This document shows, in pieces, positions 34,775-44,477 of a stretch of DNA of 64,000 bases. The notes beneath the pieces are model-generated. The model was not told where the DNA came from, ran no database searches, and saw nothing but the letters and a program-made list of their open reading frames with translations. Origin of the DNA: DASUPK01 sp963744105 (GTDB taxonomy: Bacteria > Actinomycetota > Thermoleophilia > Solirubrobacterales > 70-9); NCBI GenBank assembly GCA_963744105.1, contig CAVUSJ010000002.1:62001-126000 (forward strand). Reading direction: 5' to 3'. How positions within the stretch are numbered: the stretch's first letter is position 1; each line of letters starts with the position of its first letter. A program made the translations under genes and the position numbers.

Positions 34775-35938
34775 ATGGCCGAGGTTCCGCAGGGTGAGAC
34801 CGTTGCTCCCGTGGATTCCGGCCGGGAACGGGGACGCCACAAGATCTTTCTCGGCATGGTCGCCGGCGTCGGAAAGACCTACCGGATGTTGCAGGAGGGC
34901 AGGGCCGAGACAGATTCGGGGAGGGACGTGGTGATCGGCTACCTCGAGCCTCACGGCCGGGTCGAGACCGTCGCCCAGGCATCGGGCCTCGAGACGCTTC
35001 CGCGCCGCCGGGTGCCCTACCGCGACATGGAGCTCGAGGAGATGGACCTGCCGGGGATCCTCCGCAGAGCCCCCGATCTCGCCCTGATCGACGAGCTGGC
35101 CCACACCAACGCCCCCGGCGTCGAGCACAAGAAGCGATACGAGGACGTCGAGGACGTCCTCGTATCAGGCATCGACGTGTTTTCGACCGTCAACGTTCAG
35201 CATCTCGAGAGCCTCAACGACAGCGTCTGCGAGCTGACCGGCGTCCGGGTGCGGGAGACGATGCCGGACGACATGTTGAGCGCTGCCGACGAGGTCGTGC
35301 TCATCGACCTCACCCCGGAGGCGCTGCTGGCGAGGCTGCGCGCGGGCAAGATCTACGCGCCCGAGCGGATCGACACGGCCCTCAACAACTTCTTCAAGAT
35401 TGAGAACCTGGCCGCGCTGCGCGAGGTCGCCCTCCGGCAGGTCGCCGAAGAGGTCGAGTCCAAGCGGCTGGTCCGCGAGACCATCGGGCAGCGCGATGAC
35501 CGCATGATCGAGAGCGCCGCCACCCAGGCGGTGGGGGAGCGGCTGCTGGCCCTGATCGAACCCACCCCTCGGGCCCAGCGGCTCGTACGGAGAGCGTGGC
35601 GATCGTCGCAGCGGCTCGGTGGCGAGCTCGATCTGCTCTGGGTGACCAAGCCCGGCCACACTCCGACCAGGGAGGAGCGCGAGCAGCTGGACGCGATCGG
35701 GAGGCTCGCTGCCGTTCTGGGAGCCCACTTGCTCGTCGAGGAGGGCGACGACCTCGTGCAGACGGCGAAGGATGTCGCCGAGGAGAAGGGCAGCACCTAC
35801 GTTCTGATTGGCACTCCCTCGCGGCGCGCCGGGCTCGACCGATTCAAGCCTGCCCTGCCGACGAGGCTGATCGAAGCGATGCCGGGGATCGATCTGCGAG
35901 TCGTCGCCGACCGATCGCTCCGGGGGGAAGAGGAATGA
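34775..35938 (+). CDS. kdpD: N-terminal half of KdpD: sensor P-loop domain plus USP domain
   Basis: This 387-residue soluble protein is the N-terminal input part of KdpD as a separate polypeptide. It has the Walker A-like GMVAGVGKT (27-35), EPHGRVET, the Walker B-like LALIDELAHTN (Asp106-Glu107) and the VFSTVNVQHLESLND segment, all signatures of the KdpD sensor domain. A universal-stress-type domain follows (about 235-365: GTPSRRAGLDRFKPALPTRL). There is no membrane or kinase domain. The matching C-terminal half lies 7 kb upstream, at the other end of the operon. It may bind the kinase half in trans and set its kinase/phosphatase balance. GGAAGGGTGG precedes the ATG. Confidence 0.92.
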   Translation: MAEVPQGETVAPVDSGRERGRHKIFLGMVAGVGKTYRMLQEGRAETDSGRDVVIGYLEPHGRVETVAQASGLETLPRRRVPYRDMELEEMDLPGILRRAPDLALIDELAHTNAPGVEHKKRYEDVEDVLVSGIDVFSTVNVQHLESLNDSVCELTGVRVRETMPDDMLSAADEVVLIDLTPEALLARLRAGKIYAPERIDTALNNFFKIENLAALREVALRQVAEEVESKRLVRETIGQRDDRMIESAATQAVGERLLALIEPTPRAQRLVRRAWRSSQRLGGELDLLWVTKPGHTPTREEREQLDAIGRLAAVLGAHLLVEEGDDLVQTAKDVAEEKGSTYVLIGTPSRRAGLDRFKPALPTRLIEAMPGIDLRVVADRSLRGEEE

Positions 35939-36537
35939 GCACCGCCCTGATCGTCGTGGTGGCGGTGTTGGCGTGTTCCACCGGTTACCTGCTCGTGCGC
36001 GAGCTGCAGCGCCGGCGGACGGCCGCCTCGATCACCCCGGCGGCCGGCAGGATCCTGTTCCCGTTCGTCGGCGAGGCCCTCTCGACGCCGGCCTTCGACG
36101 CGGCGCTTCGCCTCGCTCGGGCAGAGGGGGCGACCCTGGTGCCCGCCTACCTGGCGATCGTGCCGCTGAGCGTTCACCTCGACACTCCTCTGAGGAAGCA
36201 GGCGGAGGCCGCCCTTCCGCTGCTGGAGGCGATCGAACAGCGAGCCGCGAAGCAGGGGGTCCCCGTCGATTCCCGTATCGAGCCCGGACGCAGCGTCACC
36301 CATGCGTTCCGCCTGCTGGTGAACCACGAGCGGTTCGACCGGGTGGTGGTGGCGGGCGCCTCGAACGGGGACGGCTTCCGCGCCGAGGACATCGCGTGGC
36401 TGCTGGAGAACGCCCCCGGTGAGGTCCTCGTCGTGCGGCCCACCCGCAAACAGCGAGAGGATGGCTCGCCCAAGCGCCTGCGCGAGCGGGTCTGGGGCAC
36501 GGAGCCTCAGCCCTCGGGCTACAACATCCGCGGCTAG
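35935..36537 (+). CDS. Membrane-anchored universal stress-like protein
   Basis: The 200-residue protein has one N-terminal membrane helix (ALIVVVAVLACSTGYLLV) and then a UspA-like domain: GRILFPFVGEALSTPAFDAA, a long helix, and VVVAGASNGDGFRAEDIAWL followed by PGEVLVVRP. The usual G-x2-G-x9-G ATP loop is degenerate, so nucleotide binding is uncertain. Its start overlaps the kdpD-N stop (ATGA), making it the last gene of the operon. It could hold the soluble KdpD-N fragment at the membrane or sense stress for the pump; this is inference. The stop overlaps the convergent puuD-like stop. Confidence 0.8.
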   Translation: MSTALIVVVAVLACSTGYLLVRELQRRRTAASITPAAGRILFPFVGEALSTPAFDAALRLARAEGATLVPAYLAIVPLSVHLDTPLRKQAEAALPLLEAIEQRAAKQGVPVDSRIEPGRSVTHAFRLLVNHERFDRVVVAGASNGDGFRAEDIAWLLENAPGEVLVVRPTRKQREDGSPKRLRERVWGTEPQPSGYNIRG

Positions 36538-37253
36538 GTACGACCGCCCGAGCGTGAGACGAGTGACCGGATCACCCGGTCCTCCGGGTCCTCCTCCGGG
36601 TGCCAGAGGACTCCCAGGGTGAAGTCGCCGTCCGGCGACTCGATCGCCTCGACGCTGTCGTCGTCCGTCGCCCAGGCGGTGGCGGCGAGGCTGTCGGCGA
36701 CGTGATTCACCCCCTGGTGGTGATGGGTCTTGACGGTCAGGTGCTCGGAGCCGGCGGCCGTCGCGGCCAGGGAGCCGGGCTCGATCCGAACGTCGTGCTC
36801 GGCCCATGACCCGGGCACGGGCCGGTGGCGCTCGTGCCCGAGCCGGTCGGGTAGGTGCTGATCGAGTGTCCCCCCGCAGGCGACGTTGAGGATCTGCATC
36901 CCGCGGCAGACGCCGAGGAGAGGGATGCCCCGCTCGAGTGCCCCGCGAGCAAGCGCGATCTCGAAGCGGTCGCGGTCGGGATTGGTCCCGACCGTCTCGG
37001 GATGGGCCTCCGCGCCGTGGCTCTCAGGGTCGATGTCGGCACCCCCTCCCAGGACCAGCGCGTCGAGATGATCGAGCAGCTCGTCGGGATCGTCTGTGGC
37101 TCGGCGGTCGGGCGGCAGCATCGCGACCATTCCGCCCGCGCCGTGGATTGCCCGGGCGTATGAGAGCGGCAGCAGCACGGCCGGCTCGTCCTTCCAGACG
37201 CCGAAGTGGGCCTTCTCGACCGCGGCGCAGACACCGATCAGGGGGCGAGGCAT
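36534..37253 (-). CDS. Gamma-glutamyl-gamma-aminobutyrate hydrolase family (PuuD-like) protein
   Basis: The 239-residue class I amidotransferase-fold peptidase (C26) has the nucleophile Cys116 in PLLGVCRGMQILNVACGGTL. KTHHHQGVNHV and TLGVLWHPEEDPED supply the catalytic His and Glu. The sequence DALVLGGGADIDPESHG is characteristic of PuuD, which releases GABA from gamma-glutamyl-GABA. It is a plausible partner of the GS-like ligase and aldehyde dehydrogenase near 24-27 kb, although the kdp operon lies between. It is divergent from a cation antiporter. Confidence 0.85.
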   Translation of the reverse strand: MPRPLIGVCAAVEKAHFGVWKDEPAVLLPLSYARAIHGAGGMVAMLPPDRRATDDPDELLDHLDALVLGGGADIDPESHGAEAHPETVGTNPDRDRFEIALARGALERGIPLLGVCRGMQILNVACGGTLDQHLPDRLGHERHRPVPGSWAEHDVRIEPGSLAATAAGSEHLTVKTHHHQGVNHVADSLAATAWATDDDSVEAIESPDGDFTLGVLWHPEEDPEDRVIRSLVSRSGGRT

Positions 37254-37374
37254 GAGCGGAACTTAGCGACCATCGCGTCGTGGCCCGAGCGATAGCCTGC
37301 CTTTCAGGTGTGCCGGGAAGGCTGGTCGGCGATCCGTTCGTCTGCCCAGAAGGAGAGATCCCATCAGCCCAGCC

Positions 37375-38329
37375 ATGGCAGTCCCGCTCTTCGCCCTCTC
37401 GGTCGCGGTCACCCTGGCCGCGGCAGCCCTCTTCGCCGACAGGCTCGACCACGTCGGGCCCAGGATCGGCCTCTCCGAGCCGCTTGTCGGGTTGCTGACG
37501 GCGCTAGCCGCCGACGGCCCCGAGATCTCCTCAGCGCTGATCGCGCTCTCAGCCGGCGAGAAGGGAGTGAGCATGGGCGTGGTCCTGGGCTCCAACGTCT
37601 TCAACCTCGCCGCGATGATCGGGATGAGCGCGGTCCTGGCCGGCGCGGTTCACCTGACCAGGCGCTCTCTGCTCGTCGAGGGCGCGGTCGGCGCTACTCG
37701 CGGCGGTCATCGCGGCAGGGCTGATCCTGGACCTGATCTCCGCCGGGGTCGCGGTGGCGGCCTTCGCGCTCGTCGCGGTCCCGTACCTGGTCCTGCTGGG
37801 GCGCGGGCGACTCCACACGAGCACAGCGGAGGCGAGGGCGCGGGATCGCACGATCGCCGCGATTCCGGACCCTCAGCAGGACATGTGGAAGGTGGTCGGG
37901 TTGATCGTCGCGGCGGTCGCTCTGATCATCCTCGGAGCCGAGGGGATGGTCCGGACCGCGCTCTCGCTCGCCGGCGATTGGCACGTTTCGCACGTCGTCG
38001 TCGGCGTCCTGATCCTCGCCGTGCTGACCAGCCTGCCGAATGCGTTCACGGCGATCCGGCTCGGGACGAGCGATCGCGGGACCGCGCTGGTCAGCGAGAC
38101 GCTCAACTCCAACACGATCAACCTCGCCGGAGGAGTGATGCTGCCGGCACTGATCGTCGGGCTCGGCGGGGCTACCGGCCTGGTCAAGTTCGACCTCGGC
38201 TGGTTCACGGGGATGACGATCGTCACCCTCCTGGTGCTCGCCAGGCCGGGTGGTGCCCGTCGCTTCGACGGAGCCCTGATCATCGTCCTCTATCTCGTCT
38301 TCGTCGCGGTCCACCTGACCCACGGATAG
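37375..38329 (+). CDS. Sodium/calcium exchanger-family antiporter, frameshifted
   Basis: Two frames together make a CaCA-type antiporter. The first (from ATG 37375) carries the alpha-1 repeat LLTALAADGPEISSALIALS then VVLGSNVFNLAAMIG. The second, read from about 37690, carries ALLAAVIAAGLIL, the basic central loop, and the alpha-2 repeat TSLPNAFTAIRLGTSDRG then SETLNSNTINLAGG. The paired G-S-N and N-S-N motifs are the ion-binding helices. The join needs one extra base removed near GCGGTCGGCGC at 37685-37692. Both halves are well preserved, so a sequencing error is more likely than decay. About ten helices are present in total. Confidence 0.75.
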
Positions 38330-38338
38330 CGGGCTCGA

Positions 38339-40191
38339 TCAGAGGGGGATCTGCGAGCCGACGATCACCGTGCTGTCGCTGGGCAGCTGGAAGGCGTCGA
38401 TCGGGCTCGCCGTGTTCCGGGCCATCCCGACGAACAGCTTCTTGCGCCAGGGCCGCATCGGCGGTTCGTCGGTCGGCTTGATGGCGATCCGCGAGACGAA
38501 GTACGAGGCATGTTCGAGGTCGAGGTTCTTTTCGAGCAGACCCAGCTTTCGGCAGAGCCGCAGCGCTGCCGGGACGTCGATCGGGTCGTGATAGCCGTTC
38601 CTGATCGTCACGTGGACCACCCTGAATTCGCCGCCGATCTCTCGACCGTGAGTCGGTCGAAGTCCTACGTGCGGGATGCTGACCAGGTCCAGCGAGACGA
38701 TCACGACCCTCTGTGGGAATGTGTGGGTGTTCTCGACCTCGATCCGGAGCGCCAGCGGGGCGGTCTCCCTGCTCGGATGGAGGTAGACGGCGACGCCCGG
38801 AACCCGGGTCGGTGGAGGGTCCTCGGCAGCCAGGTGATCCAGGAACTCGGTCAGCGGCCCCTCCTTGGTGGCCCGATTGCGAGTGACGATCTCCTGCCCG
38901 CGGCGCCAGTTGATCATCACGACCGAGATCACCGCCGCAACCACGAGCGGGAGCCACGCTCCATGCTCGACCTTGGCGATGTTCGCGATGAAGAACGTCA
39001 CCTCCATGCTGAGGAAGAGGACGGCGATCGGCACGAGCCGGCGCCTCGGAGTGCCCCAGAGCAGGCGGGCGACCGCCAGGAAGAGCACGGTGTTGAGGAT
39101 GAACGTCCCGGTGACCGCGACCCCGTAGATATCGCCGAGCCTGTCGGCGGACTGGAAGATGAGCGTCAGCGCGATCACCCCGACGCACAGCCCCCAGTTG
39201 ACGATCGGGACGTAGATCTGCCCCTCGAGCTTCGAGGGGTGCAGGACGGTGATGCGTGGCAGGTACCCGAGCTGGACCGCCTGCCGCGCGACCGAGAACG
39301 AACCGGAGATCGCGGCCTGGGAGGCGATGATGGTCGCCGCCGTCGCGAGGAAGAGCATCGGGTACTGGGCCCAGTGGGGAACCATCAGGTAGAAGGGGTT
39401 GACGACGGTGCTCGGGTCATGGCGGATCAGGACCCCCTGGCCGAGGTAGTTGAGCATCAGGGCCGGAAACGCCACCGCAAACCAGCCGAGCCGAATCGGC
39501 GCCGCGCCGAAGTGACCCCTGTCCGCGTAGAGAGCCTCCGCGCCGGTGACGGCAAGACGACGCCGCCGAGCGTCAGGAATCCCGCCACGCCGTGGTCGGC
39601 CAGGAAACGAATCCCCCATGTGGGTGACAGCGCCTGAAAGACCGCTGGGTCCTTCAGCACCTGGTTCAGTCCCAGGAGCCCGATCGCGACGAACCAGACC
39701 AGGATCACCGGACCGAACAGCCATCCGATCGCGCCCGACCCTCGCCGCTGGATGGAGAAGAGGCCAAGGAGGATGACGACCGATATCGGCACCACGAGGT
39801 GAGCGAGGTCCGGATCGATCACCTTCAACCCCTGGACCGAGCCGAGGACCGAGATCGCAGGGGTGATGATCCCGTCGCCAAAGAACAGCGCGGCACCGAA
39901 GATGCCGAGGGTCACCAGCGTCGCCACGCGGGTGGCCTTGTGGCGCTGTAGGAGGGAGGCCAGCGCCATGATGCCGCCGTCCCCACGGTTGTGGGCGCGC
40001 ATGATGAAGCCGGCGTACTTGATGGACACGATGATCATCAGGGCCCAGAAGATCAGCGAGACGACCCCGTAGACGCCCGCCGTCGTCGCCTGAGCGGCGG
40101 CTCGGTGGGTAGTGAAGATGACCTGCTCTGTGTACAGCGGGCTCGTCCCGATGTCGCCGTAGACGACGCCGAGTGCGCCGAGGGCGAGCAC
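38339..40191 (-). CDS. kup: Kup-family potassium transporter, frameshifted
   Basis: The N-terminal part (from GTG 40191) reads LALGALGVVYGDIGTSPLY and RAHNRGDGGIMAL. The C-terminal part reads AVTGAEALYADRGHFG, ALMLNYLGQGVLI and later a soluble domain ending VIVGSQIPL. Both are diagnostic of Kup/HAK potassium-proton symporters. The two frames join near 39555, where GGVVL would continue as AVTGAEAL if one C were restored. About twelve helices plus a C-terminal cytoplasmic domain of about 150 residues are present. In-frame sequence without a start codon continues upstream of 40191 (AFSHKLGYWKPEAP), so the true N-terminus may also be damaged. This is a second potassium uptake system within a few kb of kdp. 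Confidence 0.8.
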
Positions 40192-40314
40192 CGCCTTGCT
40201 GGCATCGGTGATTACGTCCCGCTGGGTGTCCTGCAGCGCTTCGAAGCGCTTCCGAACGGCCTCGGACTGCTCTTCGCTGTCACTCGGAGCCTCCGGCTTC
40301 CAATAGCCGAGCTT

Positions 40315-41694
40315 GTGCGAGAAGGCCCGTCACCTCAGGGCCCGTTCGACGTCGCCGTCATCGGGGCGGGCGCCGTCGGCTGCGCTGTCGCTCGCGAGGT
40401 GAGCCGCCGCAGCGCGAGCTGCGCGCTGATCGAGGCCGGCCCGGACGTCGGGGCCGGAACGAGCAAGGCGAACACGGCGATCCTGCACACCGGATTCGAC
40501 GCAAAGCCGGGAACGATCGAGTCGGGCCTGGTCGCCCGCGGCTACGAGCTGCTCAGCGAGTACGCGGCCGAGGTCGGTATCCCGACGGAGAATCTCGGTG
40601 CGCTGATGATCGCCTGGAGCGCCGAGCAGCATGACGCCCTCGCCGGAATCGAGGCGACGGCGCGCGAGAACGGATACGAGGACGCCCGGCGGGTCGACAT
40701 CGACGAGCTCTACGCCCGCGAGCCGCAGATCGGCGCAGGGGCGGAGGGTGCTCTCGAGATCCCGGGCGAGGGAATCGTCTGCCCGTTCACCGCGACGATC
40801 GCCTTCGCGACCGAGGCACTGGCGGCTGGCTGCGAGCTTCTGCTGAACGCGGCGGTCACCGGGGTCCGCCCGAGTGACGGTGGCCACGAGATCGAGACGG
40901 CGAGGGGACCGGTGCGCGCCCGGCACCTTGTCAACGCCGCCGGGCTGCGCAGCGACGAGGTCGACGGGATGCTCGGCCACTCGGGGTTCACGGTGACGCC
41001 GAGACGCGGCGAGCTGATCGTCTTCGACAAGCTCGCCCGCGGCCTGCTCAACCACGTGCTGCTCCCGGTGCCCACGGAGAAGACCAAGGGCGTACTGGTC
41101 TCGCCGACGATCTACGGCAACGTCCTGCTCGGCCCGACCGCCGACGACATCGAGGACAAGACGGACCGGTCGACCACCGCGGCTGGCATGGCGTCGCTGA
41201 TGGAGGCAGGGGCGCGGATCATGCCGGCGCTCGAGCGGCAGGAGGTGACCGCCACCTATGTCGGCCTCCGAGCCGCGACCGAGCACCGCGACTACCAGCT
41301 CACCGCGCACGCAGAACAGGGCTACGTCTGCGCGGGCGGGATCCGCTCCACCGGCATCACCGGCTCGCTGGCGATCGCCGAGTGGGTGCGGGAGGCGCTC
41401 GCCGACGCGGGGCTCGACCTGGCCCGCGAGCCGGAGGCGAGCAGCCTCCGTATGCCGAACATCGGCGAGTTCGGCGCCCGTCCGTACCAGGAGGGCGCGC
41501 GGCCGGATCATCTGTTTCTGCGAGCGGGTCACCCGCGAGGAGATCGACGCGGCACTTGCGAGCCCGATTCCGCCCGCCGACCTCGACGGTCTTCGCCGGC
41601 GGACGCGGGCCCTGATGGGCCGCTGCCAGGGCTTCTTCTGCGGCGCGGAGGTCGCCGCCGCTCTGGAGGGGGCGTGGACGATGGCGATCAATGA
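40315..41694 (+). pseudogene. GlpA-like FAD-dependent glycerol-3-phosphate dehydrogenase, frameshifted
   Basis: From GTG 40315 the frame encodes a DAO-type flavoprotein: FDVAVIGAGAVGCAVAREVS, TSKANTAILHTGFDA, VNAAGLRSDEVD and AGGIRSTGITGSLAIAEWV. Near 41495 the frame changes. The next frame then encodes a BFD-like 2Fe-2S domain, ICFCERVTREEI then MGRCQGFFCGAEVAAALEG, with four Cys in the expected C-x-C and C-x4-C spacing. A second shift near the GGGGG run at 41668 would return it to the stop at 41692-41694. Such proteins oxidise glycerol-3-phosphate or a 2-hydroxy acid. It forms a set with a GlpB-like protein and an FGGY kinase. Motifs are intact across the shifts. Confidence 0.75.
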
Positions 41695-42918
41695 CGGGCC
41701 CGTGATCGTGGGCGGCGGGCCCTCGGGTCTCGCCGCCGCCATCGAGCTGCGCGGGCTCGGCATCTCGCCCGTCACGGTGATCGAGCGCGAGCGCGAGGCG
41801 GGCGGGATTCCGCGTCACTCCGACCACACGGGTTTCGGCCTGCGCGACCTCCGCACCGTGCTCTCCGGCCCGCGCTACGCCGCCCGCTACCGCGAGCTCG
41901 CCGACGAGGCCGCCGTGGAGATCCTGACCGAGACGATGGTCACCGAGTGGGAGGGGGAGCGCGCCCTGAAGCTGACCGGGCCGACGGACGCTGGGAGATC
42001 GAGCCGCCGGCCGTCGTCCTCGCCACCGGCTGCCGCGAGCGGCCTCGCTCCGCGCGCCTCGTCCCAGGCTCGCGCCCCGCGGGCGTGATGACGACCGCGA
42101 CGCTGCAGCAGCTCGTTCACCTGCGCGGCCGGAAGGTCGGCCGGCGCGCGGTGATCGTCGGCGCCGAGCACGTCAGCTTCTCGGCGGTCGCCACGCTGGC
42201 GCACGGCGGCGCCTCGGTCGCGGGCCTGGTCACGGAGCTGCCCCGATCACCAGTCGCTGCGGACCTTCCGCGCGGGGGCGGCCGTCCGCTACCGGGCGCC
42301 CGTCTGGACGCGCACCAAGGTCAGCGCGATCCACGGCGCCGAGCGGGTCGAGTCGGTGGAGCTGACCGAGCTCGACTCGGGTCGCACCCGGACGGTCGAG
42401 TGCGACCTGGTCATCTTCACCGCCGACTGGATCCCCGACCACGAGCTGGCGGTGATGGCCGGTTGCGAGCTCGATCCGGGAACGCGCGGGCCGCTGGTCG
42501 ACCCCGCACTCCGCACGACGCGGCGCGGCGTGTTCGCGGCGGGGAACCTGCTGCATCCTGCCGAGACGGCCGACGTCTGCGCTCTCGACGGCCGCCATGT
42601 GGCCCCGGCGGTCGCCGCGTACCTGCGCGGTCCCGGCGAGTGGCCGTCCGCACGTCCGGATCACCTCGCGGAGCCCGCTGGCCTGGGTCGCCCCGAACCT
42701 GCTGCTGGCGACCGGGTACTCGCCGCCGCGCGACCGCTTCCTGCTCCGATCTCGCGAGTTCGTCTCCCGCGCCCGGCTACAGGTCCGCCAGGACGGCCGC
42801 GAGCTCTGGAGCGGCCGGGTGGGCCGGCTCGTGCCGGGACGCTCGGCCCACATCCCGGCCGGCTGGGCCGCCGCGGTCGATCCACCAGGGGGGCCCGGTG
42901 ATCGTCGCGGTGAAATAG
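41681..42918 (+). pseudogene. GlpB-like FAD/NAD(P)-binding oxidoreductase, frameshifted
   Basis: Starting at ATG 41681 the frames give GPVIVGGGPSGLAAAIELR and REAGGIPRHSDHTGFGLRDL. After a shift near 41980 they give WEIEPPAVVLATGCRERPRS, then RRAVIVGAEHVSFSAVATLA. After a shift near 42248 they give RTFRAGAAVRYRAPVWTRT, then DLVIFTADWIPDHELAVMAG and GVFAAGNLLHPAETADVCAL. After shifts near 42648 and 42888 they give SPLAWVAPNLLLA and the end GGPVIVAVK. The domain order is that of pyridine nucleotide-disulfide oxidoreductase-like subunits found next to GlpA-type dehydrogenases. Four single-base shifts in one gene with no internal decay of motifs points to sequence error. Confidence 0.7.
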
Positions 42919-42927
42919 GGTCCTCGC

Positions 42928-44400
42928 ATGAGCGACGGGATGTTGCTCGGCATCGACGAGGGGACCACCGGCGTCAAGGCCGCGCTCTTCGACCAGCGGC
43001 TGCAGCCGGTCGCCGAGGCCCGCCGCGACAAGGTGAACCGCCATCCCGAGGAGGGCTGGGTCGAGCAGGACGGCGAGGAGGTGATCGCCGCGGTGACCGA
43101 GGCCGTCGCCGAGCTGCTCGCCGGGATGCCGACGGCGAGGTGGTCGCCTGCGGGCTCGACCACCAGGGCGAGTCGGTGCTCGCCTGGGACTCGGAGACCG
43201 GGAAGCCGCTCAGCCCGATCGTCGTCTGGCAGGACAAGCGCTCGCAGGAGATCCTCGACGAGCTCATCGACCGGGAGGACGAGGTCAAGGAGCTCAGCGG
43301 CCTGCCCTTCGACCCCTACTTCTCCGCTGCGAAGCTGGCCTGGCTTCTGCGGCACAACGACGAGGTCGAAGAAGGCGCGCGACGAGGGCCGCCTGCGGAT
43401 GGGAACGGTCGACTCGTTCCTCTGCGACCGGCTCGGCGGCTGGCTTCGCCACCGAGCCGGCGACCGCGTCGCGGACCCAACTCCAGCGGATCGACAGGCC
43501 CGGAGCTTCGACGAGCGGCTCTGCGAGATCTTCGGCGTGCCGATCGACGTGCTGCCGGAGGTTCGCGACACCGCCGGGGAGCTGGGGACGCTGCGGCACG
43601 AGAGCTGGCCGGTCGAGCTGCCGTTGCGCGGCCAGGTCGTCGACCAGCAGGCCGCCCTGGCGGGTGCCGCCTGCGTTGAGCCCGGCCGCGTCAAGGCGAC
43701 CTACGGGACCGGCGTCTTCGTTCTCGCTCACGTCGGCGAGGGCGTCCCGGAGCCGGCCGGCGGGCTGCTGCCCACCGTCGCCTGGAGCATCGACGGCAAG
43801 GTCGAGTACGCGCTCGACGGCGGCGTCTTCGCCGCCGGGGCGATGCTCGAGTGGATGTGCAGTCAACTCGGCATCGCCGAGAACCCGCCCGCGCTCAGCA
43901 AGCTGGCTCGCGAGGCCGAGAGCTCCGCCGGCGCTCGCGTGCTTCCCGGACTCGCCGGGATCGGCGCGCCGTGGTGGCGCCCGAACGCCCGCGCGGTGAT
44001 CTCCGGGATCTACGGCGGCACCACGCGCGAGAACGTCGCCCGGGCGGCGCTGGAGGGAATCGCCTGGCGGGTGGCCGACGTGGTCGCCGCGATCAAGGAG
44101 ACCTCGCCGGTGGAGACACTGCGCGTGGACGGCGGCCTGACCAACGAGCCCCTCCTGCTCCAGCTCCAGGCCGACATGATCGGTGCACCCGTCGAGGCGG
44201 CCGGGGCAGACGCGACGGTGCTCGGCGCTGCGGCGCTCGGCGGAGTGGGAGCCGGCGTGATCGCCTCGCTGACGGACCTGCCGGAGATGCTGCCGCCGGA
44301 CCGCCGGGTGGAGCCCGAGCGCGACGAGGAGTGGCGCTCAACCGAGCACGAACGCTGGCGCGAGTTCGTCAAGACCACAGAAGCACTCGACCCGCGTTAG
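42928..44400 (+). pseudogene. FGGY-family carbohydrate kinase (glycerol kinase-like), frameshifted
   Basis: The N-terminus MLLGIDEGTTGVKAALFD is the FGGY ATP-binding strand pair. The reading frame moves near 43122 (to DADGEVVACGLDHQGESVLA and VVWQDKRSQEILDELI), returns near 43374 (EGRLRMGTVDSFLCDRLGG), moves again at about 43438 and returns at about 43500. From there it runs intact: ATYGTGVFVLAHVGE, GGVFAAGAMLEWM, IYGGTTRENVARAALEGIAW, LRVDGGLTNEPLLLQLQADM. The second half resembles glycerol kinase most. With the GlpA-like and GlpB-like genes upstream it would phosphorylate and oxidise glycerol or a related polyol. Its stop codon lies in a strong hairpin. Confidence 0.75.
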
Positions 44401-44414
44401 GCGCGGGTCGAGTG
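44384..44414. terminator. 13-bp hairpin between convergent FGGY kinase and APC permease genes
   Basis: CACTCGACCCGCG (44384-44396) and CGCGGGTCGAGTG (44402-44414) are perfect complements around the five-base loop TTAGG, which holds the kinase stop codon. It can form on both strands and lies between convergent genes, so a bidirectional terminator is likely. There is no T-tract, as is common in GC-rich actinobacterial terminators. Confidence 0.65.
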
Positions 44415-44477
44415 GGCGGCGCTTCCCTACGTCCGGTTGGGCGTGGGCGGCCGCGCAGACGCGTATGTCGCCGGGAG

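Noticed and set aside
41258..42088. Fusion of the 2Fe-2S domain of the GlpA-like protein with the GlpB-like protein in one frame
   Set aside because: The apparent fusion arises from the frameshift near 41495. The stop TGA at 41692-41694 in the original GlpA frame and the ATG at 41681 fit two overlapping genes better.
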